The notes below the pieces were generated by a model. It was not told the origin of the DNA. It worked only from the letters and a program-made list of their open reading frames with translations, and did no database searches. This document shows, one piece after another, positions 38,348-45,461 of a stretch of 64,000 nt of DNA. The stretch covers positions 124,001 through 188,000 of the forward strand of contig NZ_JNZP01000015.1 of NCBI RefSeq assembly GCF_000725545.1, given 5' to 3'. The position numbers and the translations under genes were made by a program. This stretch comes from Streptomyces exfoliatus (GTDB lineage Bacteria > Actinomycetota > Actinomycetes > Streptomycetales > Streptomycetaceae). Positions within the stretch are counted from its first letter, which is position 1, and every line of letters begins with the position of its first letter.

Positions 38348-38422
38348 TGGTGGGCGATACTGGGTTCGAACCAGTGACCCCTTCGGTGTGAACGAAGTGC
38401 TCTCCCACTGAGCTAATCGCCC
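38348..38422 (-). tRNA. tRNA-Val(CAC), copy 2
   Basis: Same cloverleaf and CAC anticodon as the gene at 35141, with T instead of C in the D loop and A instead of T in the T loop. Here the 3' CCA is encoded (38350-38348). Confidence 0.96.
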
Positions 38423-38476
38423 CGGTGCACCGCAAACATTACCGCATGTCAGCGGGGCTCCCGAACCATCCCAGGG

Positions 38477-38899
38477 TCACTCGGTGGTCTTCCACGGCAT
38501 GACGAAGCCGCACTTCCACAGGTAGACGCCGACCAGGGCGGCGAAGATCACCAGGCCGACGGTGGTGAGGATGATGTTCCGGCGGCGGACCTTGGGGTCG
38601 AGGGCGCGCTGGGCGGCTTCGGTGACCTTGCGCTTGGTCCAGCGGAGCACGAGCTGCGCCCAGACGAACTCGGTCGCCCAGATCGCCATGCCGCCGAAGA
38701 TGACCAGCCAGCCGGGCCCGGGCAGCGGCAGCATCACCACTCCGGCGCCGACCACGGCGAGTCCCACGATGAAGACGCCGACCTGCCAGCTCAGATGCAG
38801 GCCTCGCCGGGACTTGATGAACTCCGGTGCGCGGGATCCCAGTTCGGCTTCCTGGCCGTCTGCGGACTCCCCGGTGCGCTCGTCACTCTCCGCATTCAT
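38477..38899 (-). CDS. PGPGW-domain (TIGR02611-type) membrane protein
   Basis: 140 residues with two N-proximal hydrophobic segments around the signature VVMLPLPGPGWLVIFGGMAI (residues about 58-80) and a third near the C-terminus (IILTTVGLVIFAALVGVYLW). The acidic first 30 residues are soluble. Function is unknown. The ATG at 38899 is preferred over a TTG three codons upstream. It is adjacent to, and divergent from, ssgB. Confidence 0.85.
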   Translation of the reverse strand: MNAESDERTGESADGQEAELGSRAPEFIKSRRGLHLSWQVGVFIVGLAVVGAGVVMLPLPGPGWLVIFGGMAIWATEFVWAQLVLRWTKRKVTEAAQRALDPKVRRRNIILTTVGLVIFAALVGVYLWKCGFVMPWKTTE

Positions 38900-38970
38900 A
38901 CCCCACAACCTACCGGACTCGGAGCCGTCACCGGAATGGCGGTATTACCGCAGGTCACACACACCCGATC

Positions 38971-38987
38971 GAGTGTCCTGAACACTC
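38971..38987. promoter_or_regulatory. Inverted repeat in the ssgB upstream region
   Basis: GAGTGT (38971-38976), a 5-base spacer and ACACTC (38982-38987) form a 6-bp inverted repeat about 100 bases before the ssgB start, between divergent genes. It could be an operator; the cognate regulator is not identified. Confidence 0.35.
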
Positions 38988-39089
38988 ACAAAACCGACAG
39001 AGGGGTTTACAACGGCACCGCAGGTGGCATGTCGATTTCGCCGACGTGCGAATCCCCGAGCGCACACTGAGCGAAAGGCCCTGGCGCTT

Positions 39090-39503
39090 ATGAACACCAC
39101 GGTCAGCTGCGAGCTGCACCTGCGCCTCGTTGTGTCGAGCGAGTCCTCACTGCCTGTACCCGCGGGCCTGCGGTATGACACGGCCGATCCCTATGCCGTG
39201 CACGCCACCTTCCACACCGGAGCCGAGGAGACGGTCGAGTGGGTCTTCGCCCGCGACCTTCTCGCCGAGGGGCTGCACAGGCCCACCGGCACGGGCGACG
39301 TCCGCGTCTGGCCGTCCCGGAGTCACGGTCAGGGAGTCGTCTGCATCGCACTGAGCTCCCCCGAGGGAGAAGCCCTGCTCGAGGCCCCGGCGAGGGCCCT
39401 GGAGTCGTTCCTGAAGAGGACCGACGCCGCTGTGCCACCGGGCACCGAGCACCGGCACTTCGATCTCGATACGGAGCTCTCCCACATCCTGGCCGACAGC
39501 TGA
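39090..39503 (+). CDS. ssgB: Sporulation septation regulator SsgB
   Basis: SsgA-like protein that recruits FtsZ to division sites with SsgA during sporulation-specific septation of aerial hyphae. The 137-residue sequence starts MNTTVSCELHLRLVVSSESS and contains YDTADPYAVHATFHTGAEE and VRVWPSRSHGQGVVCIALS, essentially as in S. coelicolor SsgB, the most conserved SALP. Length is exact. The ATG is at 39090 with GAAAGG upstream. In S. coelicolor ssgB is developmentally controlled by sigma factors; I cannot assign those boxes here with confidence. Confidence 0.97.
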   Translation: MNTTVSCELHLRLVVSSESSLPVPAGLRYDTADPYAVHATFHTGAEETVEWVFARDLLAEGLHRPTGTGDVRVWPSRSHGQGVVCIALSSPEGEALLEAPARALESFLKRTDAAVPPGTEHRHFDLDTELSHILADS

Positions 39504-39520
39504 GCCAGGCGAGAGCCGCA

Positions 39521-39551
39521 CGGCGCCGTCCGACTCGGGGCGACGGCGCCG
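39521..39551 (+). terminator. Terminator after ssgB
   Basis: CGGCGCCGTC (39521-39530) pairs with GACGGCGCCG (39542-39551) around an 11-base loop, 17 bases after the ssgB stop. Confidence 0.7.
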
Positions 39552-39693
39552 CGTGGGCAGCCACATAGGCACGACATCCGGCGCTCCCACCGCGCAGCCG
39601 GCGCGGTGGTGGGCGCCGGTGTCCTTTTCCCGGTCGCGCTAAAGTCAGCGCCATTCCGCGGGCACCCGCCCGCGGCCGGCCAGGGAGCGAATC

Positions 39694-40251
39694 GTGCTGA
39701 TCCCCCACGACACCCGGATCGCCCTCGACACCGTCGTCGATCTGATGAACACCGCGGCCCAGGGCGACCGCGCCGACGAGCTCGCCGACCTGGAAGGGCT
39801 GGGCACCTTCGTCCGCGCGCACAAGATCAGCGATGTGGGCGACCTGGGCCCCGCCGATCTACGCGCCGTCCGCGCGGTGCGCGAGAAGTTCGCGGCCGTC
39901 TTCTCAGCGCCGGAGGCCCGGATCGCGGCCCCCCTGATCAACCAGCTGGTGGCAGGCGCCGGCACCACGCCGCAACTCACCGACCACGACGGCTACGACT
40001 GGCACGTGCACTACTTCGCGCCGGGCGCCTCCGTGGCGGACCACCTCGCGGCCGACTGCGGCATGGCACTGGCGTTCATCGTGGTGGCGGGCGAGCAGGA
40101 GCGACTGCGGCGCTGCGAGGCACCGGACTGCGGCCGGGCCTTCGTCGACCTCTCCCGCAACCGCTCGCGCCGCTACTGCGACAGCCGCACCTGCGGCAAC
40201 CGCCTGCACGTGGCCGCCTACCGGGCGCGCCGCAAGGAAGCGGCGGGCTGA
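39694..40251 (+). CDS. CGNR zinc-finger protein (putative regulator)
   Basis: 185 residues from a GTG at 39694 behind CAGGGAG. The N-terminal domain is ABATE-like (VDLMNTAAQGDRADELADLE). The C-terminal zinc finger reads RCEAPDCGRAFVD, then RYCDSRTCGNRLHVAAYRAR, with four cysteines and the CGNR motif. Such proteins are thought to be stress-related transcription regulators. It directly follows ssgB in all orientations I recall from Streptomyces. Confidence 0.9.
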   Translation: MLIPHDTRIALDTVVDLMNTAAQGDRADELADLEGLGTFVRAHKISDVGDLGPADLRAVRAVREKFAAVFSAPEARIAAPLINQLVAGAGTTPQLTDHDGYDWHVHYFAPGASVADHLAADCGMALAFIVVAGEQERLRRCEAPDCGRAFVDLSRNRSRRYCDSRTCGNRLHVAAYRARRKEAAG

Positions 40252-40280
40252 GGCGGGAGCCGCCGGGGCACGCAGAGCCG

Positions 40281-40442
40281 TCACAGCACGAAGAGGTCGT
40301 ACACGGCGGCCATGAGCAGCAGACAGCCGATCACCCCGAGAAAGATCATCAACGGTGGCTGGGAGAGCGCGAACAGGCAGCCGCGCGGCTCTTCGGCAGG
40401 GGCATCGGTGGCGGGGACGGGCTCCCGCGAGGTATCCAGCAT
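40281..40442 (-). CDS. Small membrane protein (53 residues)
   Basis: ATG 40442 to TGA 40281 encodes MLDTSREPVPATDAPAEEPR, a short Cys-containing hinge and then a hydrophobic helix MIFLGVIGCLLLMAAVYDLF. The layout (acidic/Pro-rich tail, one membrane span at the very C-terminus) is typical of small Streptomyces membrane proteins. There is no clear ribosome site, so the start or even coding status is uncertain. Confidence 0.5.
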   Translation of the reverse strand: MLDTSREPVPATDAPAEEPRGCLFALSQPPLMIFLGVIGCLLLMAAVYDLFVL

Positions 40443-40484
40443 CTCGGGGGGATGATGGCGTACCCGCGACCCCGAAATTCCCGT

Positions 40485-40541
40485 AACACGCCCCTTGGCA
40501 GGGGGTGTTCACCCCTTCCCGTGGATCATGGGAACGGGAAT
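40485..40541 (-). terminator. Hairpin cluster after the gene at 40554
   Basis: AACAC/GTGTT with CCC/GGG inside (40485-40509) and TTCCC/GGGAA (40516-40520 with 40530-40534) lie just past the minus-strand stop at 40554, and ATTCCCGT/ACGGGAAT (40477-40484 with 40534-40541) could enclose both. Confidence 0.45.
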
Positions 40542-40553
40542 CGCCAGAAGCGG

Positions 40554-40976
40554 TCAGATTCCGTGCTTCTTCAGAATCGCCTCGATGTCGCTGAAGTCGT
40601 CCCCGGCGGCCTGCCCGGCCTTCGGCTTCGGCTTCGCCGTCACGGCACGCGACGGCGCCGAAGCCCCCGGGGCCACCGCTCTCGGCACGTCGGTCCCGTC
40701 GGCGCTGTCCACACGGCCGCCACGACGCCGCTCAACCGCCCTGGTGGACAGGAAGAGCAGCCAGGCCACGCCGAGAACACCGAACCCGGCCCAGGCGACA
40801 GGGCTGAACGCCGTGTCCGCGATCCAGTCGACCGCCCCCGTCATCACCAGGCCGAGCGGCACAAGCGCGTAGGCGGCGATACGGGCGGCGGACAGGAATC
40901 GCTTCCGGTACGCCGCGACGGCGGCGATGCCCAGGCCCGCCGCGGCCACCGCGGAGCAGATCGTCTCGGCGAGCAT
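40554..40976 (-). CDS. Small integral membrane protein, function unknown
   Basis: 140 residues from the ATG at 40976, behind GGAGG. Three hydrophobic segments (MLAETICSAVAAAGLGIAAV, ARIAAYALVPLGLVMTGAV, SPVAWAGFGVLGVAWLLFL) are followed by a basic/Pro-rich cytoplasmic tail ending DDFSDIEAILKKHGI. The short conserved-looking terminal helix may be a docking motif. No family recognised. Confidence 0.75.
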   Translation of the reverse strand: MLAETICSAVAAAGLGIAAVAAYRKRFLSAARIAAYALVPLGLVMTGAVDWIADTAFSPVAWAGFGVLGVAWLLFLSTRAVERRRGGRVDSADGTDVPRAVAPGASAPSRAVTAKPKPKAGQAAGDDFSDIEAILKKHGI

Positions 40977-41097
40977 GCGGTCCTCCAGACCCCGGGTGAT
41001 ACGTCCCTTCCATCCTGCACCGACGGGACCGCCCGGGGCCATGTCCCGAGGCCGGTATCAGGGAGATCTCCGGGTCGGCCCGGCCGGATCTCCTCCT

Positions 41098-41121
41098 GAG
41101 GCACCCCCCGGGGGGTGCCTC
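41098..41121. repeat. Perfect 24-base palindrome between divergent genes
   Basis: GAGGCACCCCCC is immediately followed by its complement GGGGGGTGCCTC, with no loop. It lies 34 bases before the DsbA-like gene start, so a terminator for an upstream gene is unlikely; an operator or attenuator is possible. Confidence 0.7.
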
Positions 41122-41154
41122 GTGGGCCCGGTCCCGGTGAGGGAGACTGCTGTC

Positions 41155-41670
41155 ATGAGCGACTCCACCACCGCACCCGCCTCCCCCGTCGTCCTGGAGG
41201 CCTGGTTCGACCTCCAGTGCCCCGACTGCTTCCAGGCCCTCGACGACGTCCGCGCGCTCCGCGAGAAGTACGGCGACCGGCTCGACGTACAGCTGCGCCA
41301 CTTCCCGCTGGCGAAGCACAAGCACGCGTACGCCGCGGCCCAGGCCGCAGAGGAGGCCGTCGAGCAGGGCAAGGGCTGGCCGTACGCGGAGGCGCTGCTC
41401 GCCAGGACCGCCGAGCTCGGCGACCGGGGCGAGCCGGTCCTCATGGAGGTGGCGACCGAACTCGGCCTGGACGCCGAGGAGTTCGACACCGCACTGATCG
41501 ACGGCCGGCACCTGCTGACCGTCGACGCGGACGAGGCCGAGGGCAAGGCGATCAAGGTCACCGGCACGCCGACCTATGTGATCGACGGCGAGCGCCTGGA
41601 CGGCGGCCAGAGCCAGGACGGCCTGCGCGAGCGCGTCGAGGAGATCGCCGACCGCCTCCTGGGGGCCTGA
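41155..41670 (+). CDS. DsbA-family thioredoxin-like protein
   Basis: 171 residues from the ATG at 41155 (GAGGGAGA upstream). The opening VVLEAWFDLQCPDCFQALDD has a CPDC redox motif at the start of the first helix, and the cis-Pro region is VTGTPTYVIDGERLDGG. The all-helical insert (AAQAAEEAVEQGKGWPYAEA) is DsbA/FrnE-like. There is no signal peptide, so it acts in the cytoplasm, perhaps as a disulfide or polyketide-type isomerase. Convergent with the GNAT gene 13 bases away. Confidence 0.88.
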   Translation: MSDSTTAPASPVVLEAWFDLQCPDCFQALDDVRALREKYGDRLDVQLRHFPLAKHKHAYAAAQAAEEAVEQGKGWPYAEALLARTAELGDRGEPVLMEVATELGLDAEEFDTALIDGRHLLTVDADEAEGKAIKVTGTPTYVIDGERLDGGQSQDGLRERVEEIADRLLGA

Positions 41671-41682
41671 CGCCCCCCTCCC

Positions 41683-42522
41683 CTACCGCAGCTCCTTGGC
41701 GCTGTTGACATGGGTGGTGCGGTAGCCGAGCGACTCGTAGAGCCGGATCGCCGGGGTGTTGCCCGCGAAGACGTGCAGTCCGAGCAGGGTGTCCCCGGCC
41801 TCCCGCGCCACCCGCTCGGCGAGCAGCATGAGCGCCCGCCCGTAGCCGTGCCCGCGCTGCTCCTCCTCGACCTCGATGTTGTACACGAAGGCCGCCCACC
41901 GCCCCGGTTCCAGTTCCATCCGGCCGGTCCACAGATGGCCGGCGGGCCGGCCGTCGCGGACGACGACGTGGATCGCGACACCGGGCGTCGCCAGGCCCTC
42001 CGGGAGGAACCTCCGGTGGCTGCCCTCGGCCTTGGCGCGGGCCTGCTCCGCAGGAACGCCCCGGTCGATCCAGCTCTGGGCGAACTGCTCCCTGGCGCGC
42101 ACCTCCCACCCGACGTACTCGGCTTCGGTCATCGGCCGGACCTCGACGCCCTCCGGCAGCTCCGGCGGCTCGGCGGGCAGTTCCTTGACCATGTTCCGGC
42201 TGCGCTCGGTGTAGCCGAGCGAGCGGGCCATCCGCAGCGCCGCCTCGGAGTCGGCGGGCACCGATATCTGCACCTCGACGCAGCCCCAGCCCCGCAGCAC
42301 CTCCTCGGAGGCGAGCGCCGCGACCGTGCCCCGGCCGCGTCCGCGGTCGGGCTCGTCGACCCCGAGACCGCTGATCACGCCGGAGGCGGCGCCGAATCCC
42401 GGGTCGGTGGAGAGGCGGACGGAGCCGACGCGGCGGCTGTTCACGCACACGTCGTAGGTACGCGCACGGCCGCCCTCGGGCGTCTGCTGAAGCGGCTCGG
42501 CCGGCCGCAGGGTGGTGGTCAT
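41683..42522 (-). CDS. Tandem GNAT acetyltransferase
   Basis: 279 residues with two GNAT folds. The first (about 15-130) has VISGLGVDEPDRGRGRGTVA as acetyl-CoA loop. The second (about 150-279) has FVYNIEVEEEQRGHGYGRAL, then LHVFAGNTPAIRLYESLGYR. The N-terminal loop keeps its Gly/Arg pattern, but its fold looks shortened. The acceptor is unknown. The ATG at 42522 is the first convincing start. It follows pabC downstream by 42 bases. Confidence 0.85.
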   Translation of the reverse strand: MTTTLRPAEPLQQTPEGGRARTYDVCVNSRRVGSVRLSTDPGFGAASGVISGLGVDEPDRGRGRGTVAALASEEVLRGWGCVEVQISVPADSEAALRMARSLGYTERSRNMVKELPAEPPELPEGVEVRPMTEAEYVGWEVRAREQFAQSWIDRGVPAEQARAKAEGSHRRFLPEGLATPGVAIHVVVRDGRPAGHLWTGRMELEPGRWAAFVYNIEVEEEQRGHGYGRALMLLAERVAREAGDTLLGLHVFAGNTPAIRLYESLGYRTTHVNSAKELR

Positions 42523-42564
42523 CACTGGTGTTCTACCCACCCCGGGGCCGTCCGTCATCAGGTT

Positions 42565-43395
42565 TTACCCGAGACGGGGGTCGGCATCCGCCGCCGCCCG
42601 CTCGTCGAAGATCCGCATCGCCTTCGCGGTGATCGGGCCGGGCGCCGGCGACAGCTCGCGCCCGTCGACCCGGTGCACCGCCTGTACGTCGCGGAGGGTC
42701 GACGTCAGGAAGATCTCCTCGGCGCTGTCCAGGACGTCCAGCGGCAGGTCGGCCTCCTGGGCGCCGGTCCACTCCACGGCCAGGGCGCGGGTGATGCCGG
42801 CGAGGCAGCCGGAGGAGACGGGCGGGGTGAGGAGCTGCCCGTCGACCACGACGAAGACGTTGGAGCCGGTGCCCTCGCAGAGCCGCCCCACGGTGTTCCC
42901 GAAGAGGGCCTCGGAGGCCCCCTGCTCGCGTGCCCTGGCGAGGGCCACCACGTTCTCGGCGTACGAGGTGGTCTTGAGGCCGGTGAGGGCGCCACGCTCG
43001 TTGCGGGTCCAGGGCACGGTGATCACGGCGGTGGAGTCGGGGCGGCGGCCGGTCTCGCCGAGGGCGACGACGAGGCTGGCCCCGGCGTCGCCGCGCTCCG
43101 AACCGAGCGGCGAGAGGCCGCCGGTGTACGTGATGCGGAGCCGCCCGAGCTCCATCGGGTTCGCCTCGAGGACGGCGGCACAGGCGCGGCGGACCTCGTC
43201 GAGGTCCGGGGCGGGGAGGCCGAGACCCAGGGCGGAGCGGGTGAGCCGCTCCAGGTGGAGGGTCAGAGCAAACGTTTCTCCCCTGACCGCCTTGACCGTC
43301 TCGAAGATGCCGTCGCCGACGGTCAGCCCGTGGTCCAGTACGGAGACCAGGGCGGCCTCCGCGTCGTGCAGCCCGCCGTTGACCCAGAGTTTCAT
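42565..43395 (-). CDS. pabC: Aminodeoxychorismate lyase-like (class IV aminotransferase fold)
   Basis: Splits 4-amino-4-deoxychorismate into p-aminobenzoate and pyruvate for folate. The 276-residue fold-type IV PLP protein has GDGIFETVKAVRG near the start, the catalytic Lys region LTGLKTTSYAENVVALARAR and the phosphate loop LCEGTGSNVFVVVDGQLLTP. Its ATG overlaps the stop of the chorismate-binding gene by four bases (ATGA), supporting a PabB-PabC pair rather than a branched-chain aminotransferase. Confidence 0.85.
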   Translation of the reverse strand: MKLWVNGGLHDAEAALVSVLDHGLTVGDGIFETVKAVRGETFALTLHLERLTRSALGLGLPAPDLDEVRRACAAVLEANPMELGRLRITYTGGLSPLGSERGDAGASLVVALGETGRRPDSTAVITVPWTRNERGALTGLKTTSYAENVVALARAREQGASEALFGNTVGRLCEGTGSNVFVVVDGQLLTPPVSSGCLAGITRALAVEWTGAQEADLPLDVLDSAEEIFLTSTLRDVQAVHRVDGRELSPAPGPITAKAMRIFDERAAADADPRLG

Positions 43396-44459
43396 CGAGA
43401 AGTGGCCTTTCCGCTCGCCGCAAGGGCGCCTGACTCGTAGGCGCCCGACGCTATCGCGACGAGCCGGGCCGCCTTGAGCTCGGTCTCCTCCCACTCGCGC
43501 TCCGGGTCGGATCCCCAGGTGATCCCGGCGCCGGTGCCGAAGCGGAGCACGCCCTCGGGGCGGTCGATCCAGAAGGTGCGTATGCCGACGGCCAGCTCCG
43601 CGGTGCCCGCGTCGGCGTCGACCCAGCCGACGCCTCCGCAGTACGGGCCGCGGGGGGCGGTCTCCAGGGCCTCGATGATCCGCAGGGCACTGGACTTGGG
43701 GGCGCCGGTGACGGAGCCGGGCGGGAAGGTGGCGTCGAGCAGCTCGGGCCAGCCGGCGTCCGCGCGCAGGACGCCGGTGACGGTGGAGACGAGGTGGACG
43801 AGGCCCGGGTGCTCCTCGGTCGCGCAGAGGGCGGGGACGGCGACGGAGCCGGTCTCGCTGACCCGTCCCAGGTCGTTGCGGACCAGGTCGACGATCATCA
43901 CGTTCTCGGCGTGGTCCTTGGGCAGCAGGTCGGCGACCGTGCGGCCGGTCCCCTTGATGGGGCCGGAGGTGATCAGGGCCCCTTCCCTGCGCAGGTAGAG
44001 CTCGGGGGACGCGGTGGCGACCTCCACGCCGTGGGCGGGCAGCCGGATCGTTCCCGCGTAGGGGGCGGGGTTGCCCAGGGCGAGCAGCGCGGTGAGGGCG
44101 TCGACGTCGGCGGCGGCCGGGTCCGGCAGCGGCGCGGTCAGCACCCGGCACAGGTTGGCCTGGTAGACCTCGCCGCGCGCGATGTGCTCGCGCACGCGCC
44201 GGACGCCCGCGACGTACGCCTCTCGGTCGAGGGAGGACGTCCAGTCGCCGGCGGCGGGCCCGCGCCAGGCGCCCGGCAGGGGCGCCGGGACGGGATCGGG
44301 CCGCACGTCGCCGAAGCGTGCGCAGGTGAGACGCCCTTCGAAGTCCGCGCAGACGGCCCAGAAGCCGGAGCTGTCGAGGGCTTCGGGGTCGTGGGTGACG
44401 TCCCGGAGGTCGGTCGCGACGAGGCCGCCGAAGCGGGCCAGAGGAGCAAGGTCGTGCAC
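43392..44459 (-). CDS. pabB: Aminodeoxychorismate synthase component I (chorismate-binding)
   Basis: Aminates chorismate for p-aminobenzoate synthesis. 355 residues make up the C-terminal chorismate-utilising domain: PELYLRREGALITSGPIKGT, VMIVDLVRNDLGRVSETGSV, FPPGSVTGAPKSSALRIIEA and GPYCGGVGWVDADAG. The usual N-terminal region is short. GTG 44459 starts HDLAPLARFGGLVA. No PabA glutaminase lies nearby, so it must use a TrpG/PabA encoded elsewhere or ammonia. Coupled to pabC. Confidence 0.88.
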   Translation of the reverse strand: MHDLAPLARFGGLVATDLRDVTHDPEALDSSGFWAVCADFEGRLTCARFGDVRPDPVPAPLPGAWRGPAAGDWTSSLDREAYVAGVRRVREHIARGEVYQANLCRVLTAPLPDPAAADVDALTALLALGNPAPYAGTIRLPAHGVEVATASPELYLRREGALITSGPIKGTGRTVADLLPKDHAENVMIVDLVRNDLGRVSETGSVAVPALCATEEHPGLVHLVSTVTGVLRADAGWPELLDATFPPGSVTGAPKSSALRIIEALETAPRGPYCGGVGWVDADAGTAELAVGIRTFWIDRPEGVLRFGTGAGITWGSDPEREWEETELKAARLVAIASGAYESGALAASGKATSR

Positions 44460-44619
44460 GCATCGAGTCTAGGTCCGTCGACGGAGGCGTACCGGACGGG
44501 TGCGTGGCGGCTCCGCGCCACCCGGGGGACACGGCGAGTGAACGCGGCGCGAAGCCTCGGGGACGCCGGGCGGGGCACCCGGTTCGGCCCGCAGGTCAGC
44601 ACGCTGCGGAAACGCGTTT

Positions 44620-44647
44620 TTGTGCTGGCCCAGGAATCCGCTAGAGT
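44620..44647 (+). promoter_or_regulatory. Promoter of the tRNA cluster
   Basis: TTGTGC (44620-44625), a 16-base spacer and TAGAGT (44642-44647) are a good vegetative promoter, about 43 bases before the first tRNA. Confidence 0.6.
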
Positions 44648-44689
44648 TCAACACGTCGCCGGGACGCGCAAGCGAAACGGAAACGACAA

Positions 44690-44762
44690 GCGGACGTGGC
44701 TCAGTTGGTAGAGCATCACCTTGCCAAGGTGAGGGTCGCGAGTTCGAATCTCGTCGTCCGCT
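44690..44762 (+). tRNA. tRNA-Gly(GCC)
   Basis: Cloverleaf with acceptor GCGGACG/CGTCCGC, D arm GCTC..GAGC, anticodon arm TCACC-TTGCCAA-GGTGA with anticodon GCC, T arm GCGAG-TTCGAAT-CTCGT. CCA is not encoded. First gene of the cluster. Confidence 0.96.
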
Positions 44763-44801
44763 CGATGTGGGGGATCTTCCCGAACCCCTGTATTCACTCC
44801 T

Positions 44802-44875
44802 GGTGGAGTGGCCGAGAGGCGAGGCAACGGCCTGCAAAGCCGTCTACACGGGTTCAAATCCCGTCTCCACCTCCA
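44802..44875 (+). tRNA. tRNA-Cys(GCA)
   Basis: Acceptor GGTGGAG/CTCCACC, anticodon arm ACGGC-CTGCAAA-GCCGT with anticodon GCA, T arm CGGG-TTCAAAT-CCCG. The 3' CCA is encoded (44873-44875). Confidence 0.95.
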
Positions 44876-44876
44876 A

Positions 44877-44948
44877 GCGCGATTAGCTCAGCGGGAGAGC
44901 GCTTCCCTGACACGGAAGAGGTCACTGGTTCAATCCCAGTATCGCGCA
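44877..44948 (+). tRNA. tRNA-Val(GAC), tandem copy 1
   Basis: Acceptor GCGCGAT/ATCGCGC, D arm GCTC-AGCGGGA-GAGC, anticodon arm CTTCC-CTGACAC-GGAAG with anticodon GAC (reads GUC/GUU), T arm ACTGG-TTCAATC-CCAGT. CCA is not encoded. Starts one base after the tRNA-Cys CCA. Confidence 0.96.
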
Positions 44949-44987
44949 CGCAGAACAACCGAAGATCCGGTCCACATGGACCGTCCC

Positions 44988-45059
44988 GCGCGATTAGCTC
45001 AGCGGGAGAGCGCTTCCCTGACACGGAAGAGGTCACTGGTTCAATCCCAGTATCGCGCA
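44988..45059 (+). tRNA. tRNA-Val(GAC), tandem copy 2
   Basis: Identical to the copy at 44877 over its whole length, at a period of 111 bases. The following 20 bases are also identical, so the repeat unit extends beyond the tRNA. Confidence 0.96.
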
Positions 45060-45078
45060 CGCAGAACAACCGAAGATC

Positions 45079-45107
45079 ACCCCCGGCCGCATCTCACGGC
45101 CGGGGGT
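45079..45107 (+). terminator. Rho-independent terminator of the tRNA cluster
   Basis: A perfect 11-bp stem ACCCCCGGCCG/CGGCCGGGGGT, then TTTCT: one of the few hairpins here followed by a T-run. Confidence 0.9.
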
Positions 45108-45122
45108 TTTCTCGTACCCCGG

Positions 45123-45416
45123 TCAGGAGGAGAAGAGCATCCGGCCGAAGCCGCGCTGGCGGTAGTGACCGCCGCCGTGGTGGCCGCCGTGCTGCGGGGC
45201 GCCCCAGGCGGGGGCGGCGGGCGCGGGCTGCGCCGGGTAGGCCTGCGGGGCCTGCGGAGCGGGCGGGGCCGGCTGGACCCACTGCGACTCCAGGCGGGTC
45301 AGGGCCTCCAGCTCGCCGTAGTCCAGGAATATCCCGCGGCAGCCGCTGCACTGCTCGATCTGGACACCGTTGCGGTTGTACGTGTGCATGGCCGCATGGC
45401 ACTTGGGACACTGCAT
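45123..45416 (-). CDS. TFIIB-type zinc-ribbon protein
   Basis: 97 residues. The first 40 form a zinc ribbon: MQCPKCHAAMHTYNRNG, then EQCSGCRGIFLDYGELEAL, with CPxC and CSGC pairs that match zf-TFIIB domain proteins. The rest is Pro/Ala/Gln-rich, with a His/Gly patch (GGHHGGGHYRQRGFGRMLFS). It is cytoplasmic and of unknown role. The ATG at 45416 follows CAGGGAG. Confidence 0.85.
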   Translation of the reverse strand: MQCPKCHAAMHTYNRNGVQIEQCSGCRGIFLDYGELEALTRLESQWVQPAPPAPQAPQAYPAQPAPAAPAWGAPQHGGHHGGGHYRQRGFGRMLFSS

Positions 45417-45461
45417 GCTCGGCTCAACTCCCTGACATCGCCGTTCGAATGATGCTTCACC

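Larger units (their letters stand above)
44877..45079 (+). repeat. Tandem duplication carrying tRNA-Val(GAC)
   Basis: Segments 44877-44968 and 44988-45079 are identical, separated by 19 bases containing the palindrome GGTCCACATGGACC. The repeat period is 111 bases. Confidence 0.9.

Noticed and set aside
35697..38435. Long open frames on both strands overlapping the membrane protein gene
   Set aside because: The plus-strand frame at 35791 has membrane-helix periodicity; the alternatives are Arg/Gly/Ala-rich shadows.
41155..41670. Partner of the VKOR protein at 4263
   Set aside because: The DsbA-like protein lacks a signal peptide and is 36 kb away, so it should be cytoplasmic and is unlikely to be the VKOR substrate.
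44690..45079. Genomic island or integrative element at the tRNA cluster
   Set aside because: No integrase, relaxase or att-like repeat is near, and flanking genes are core.
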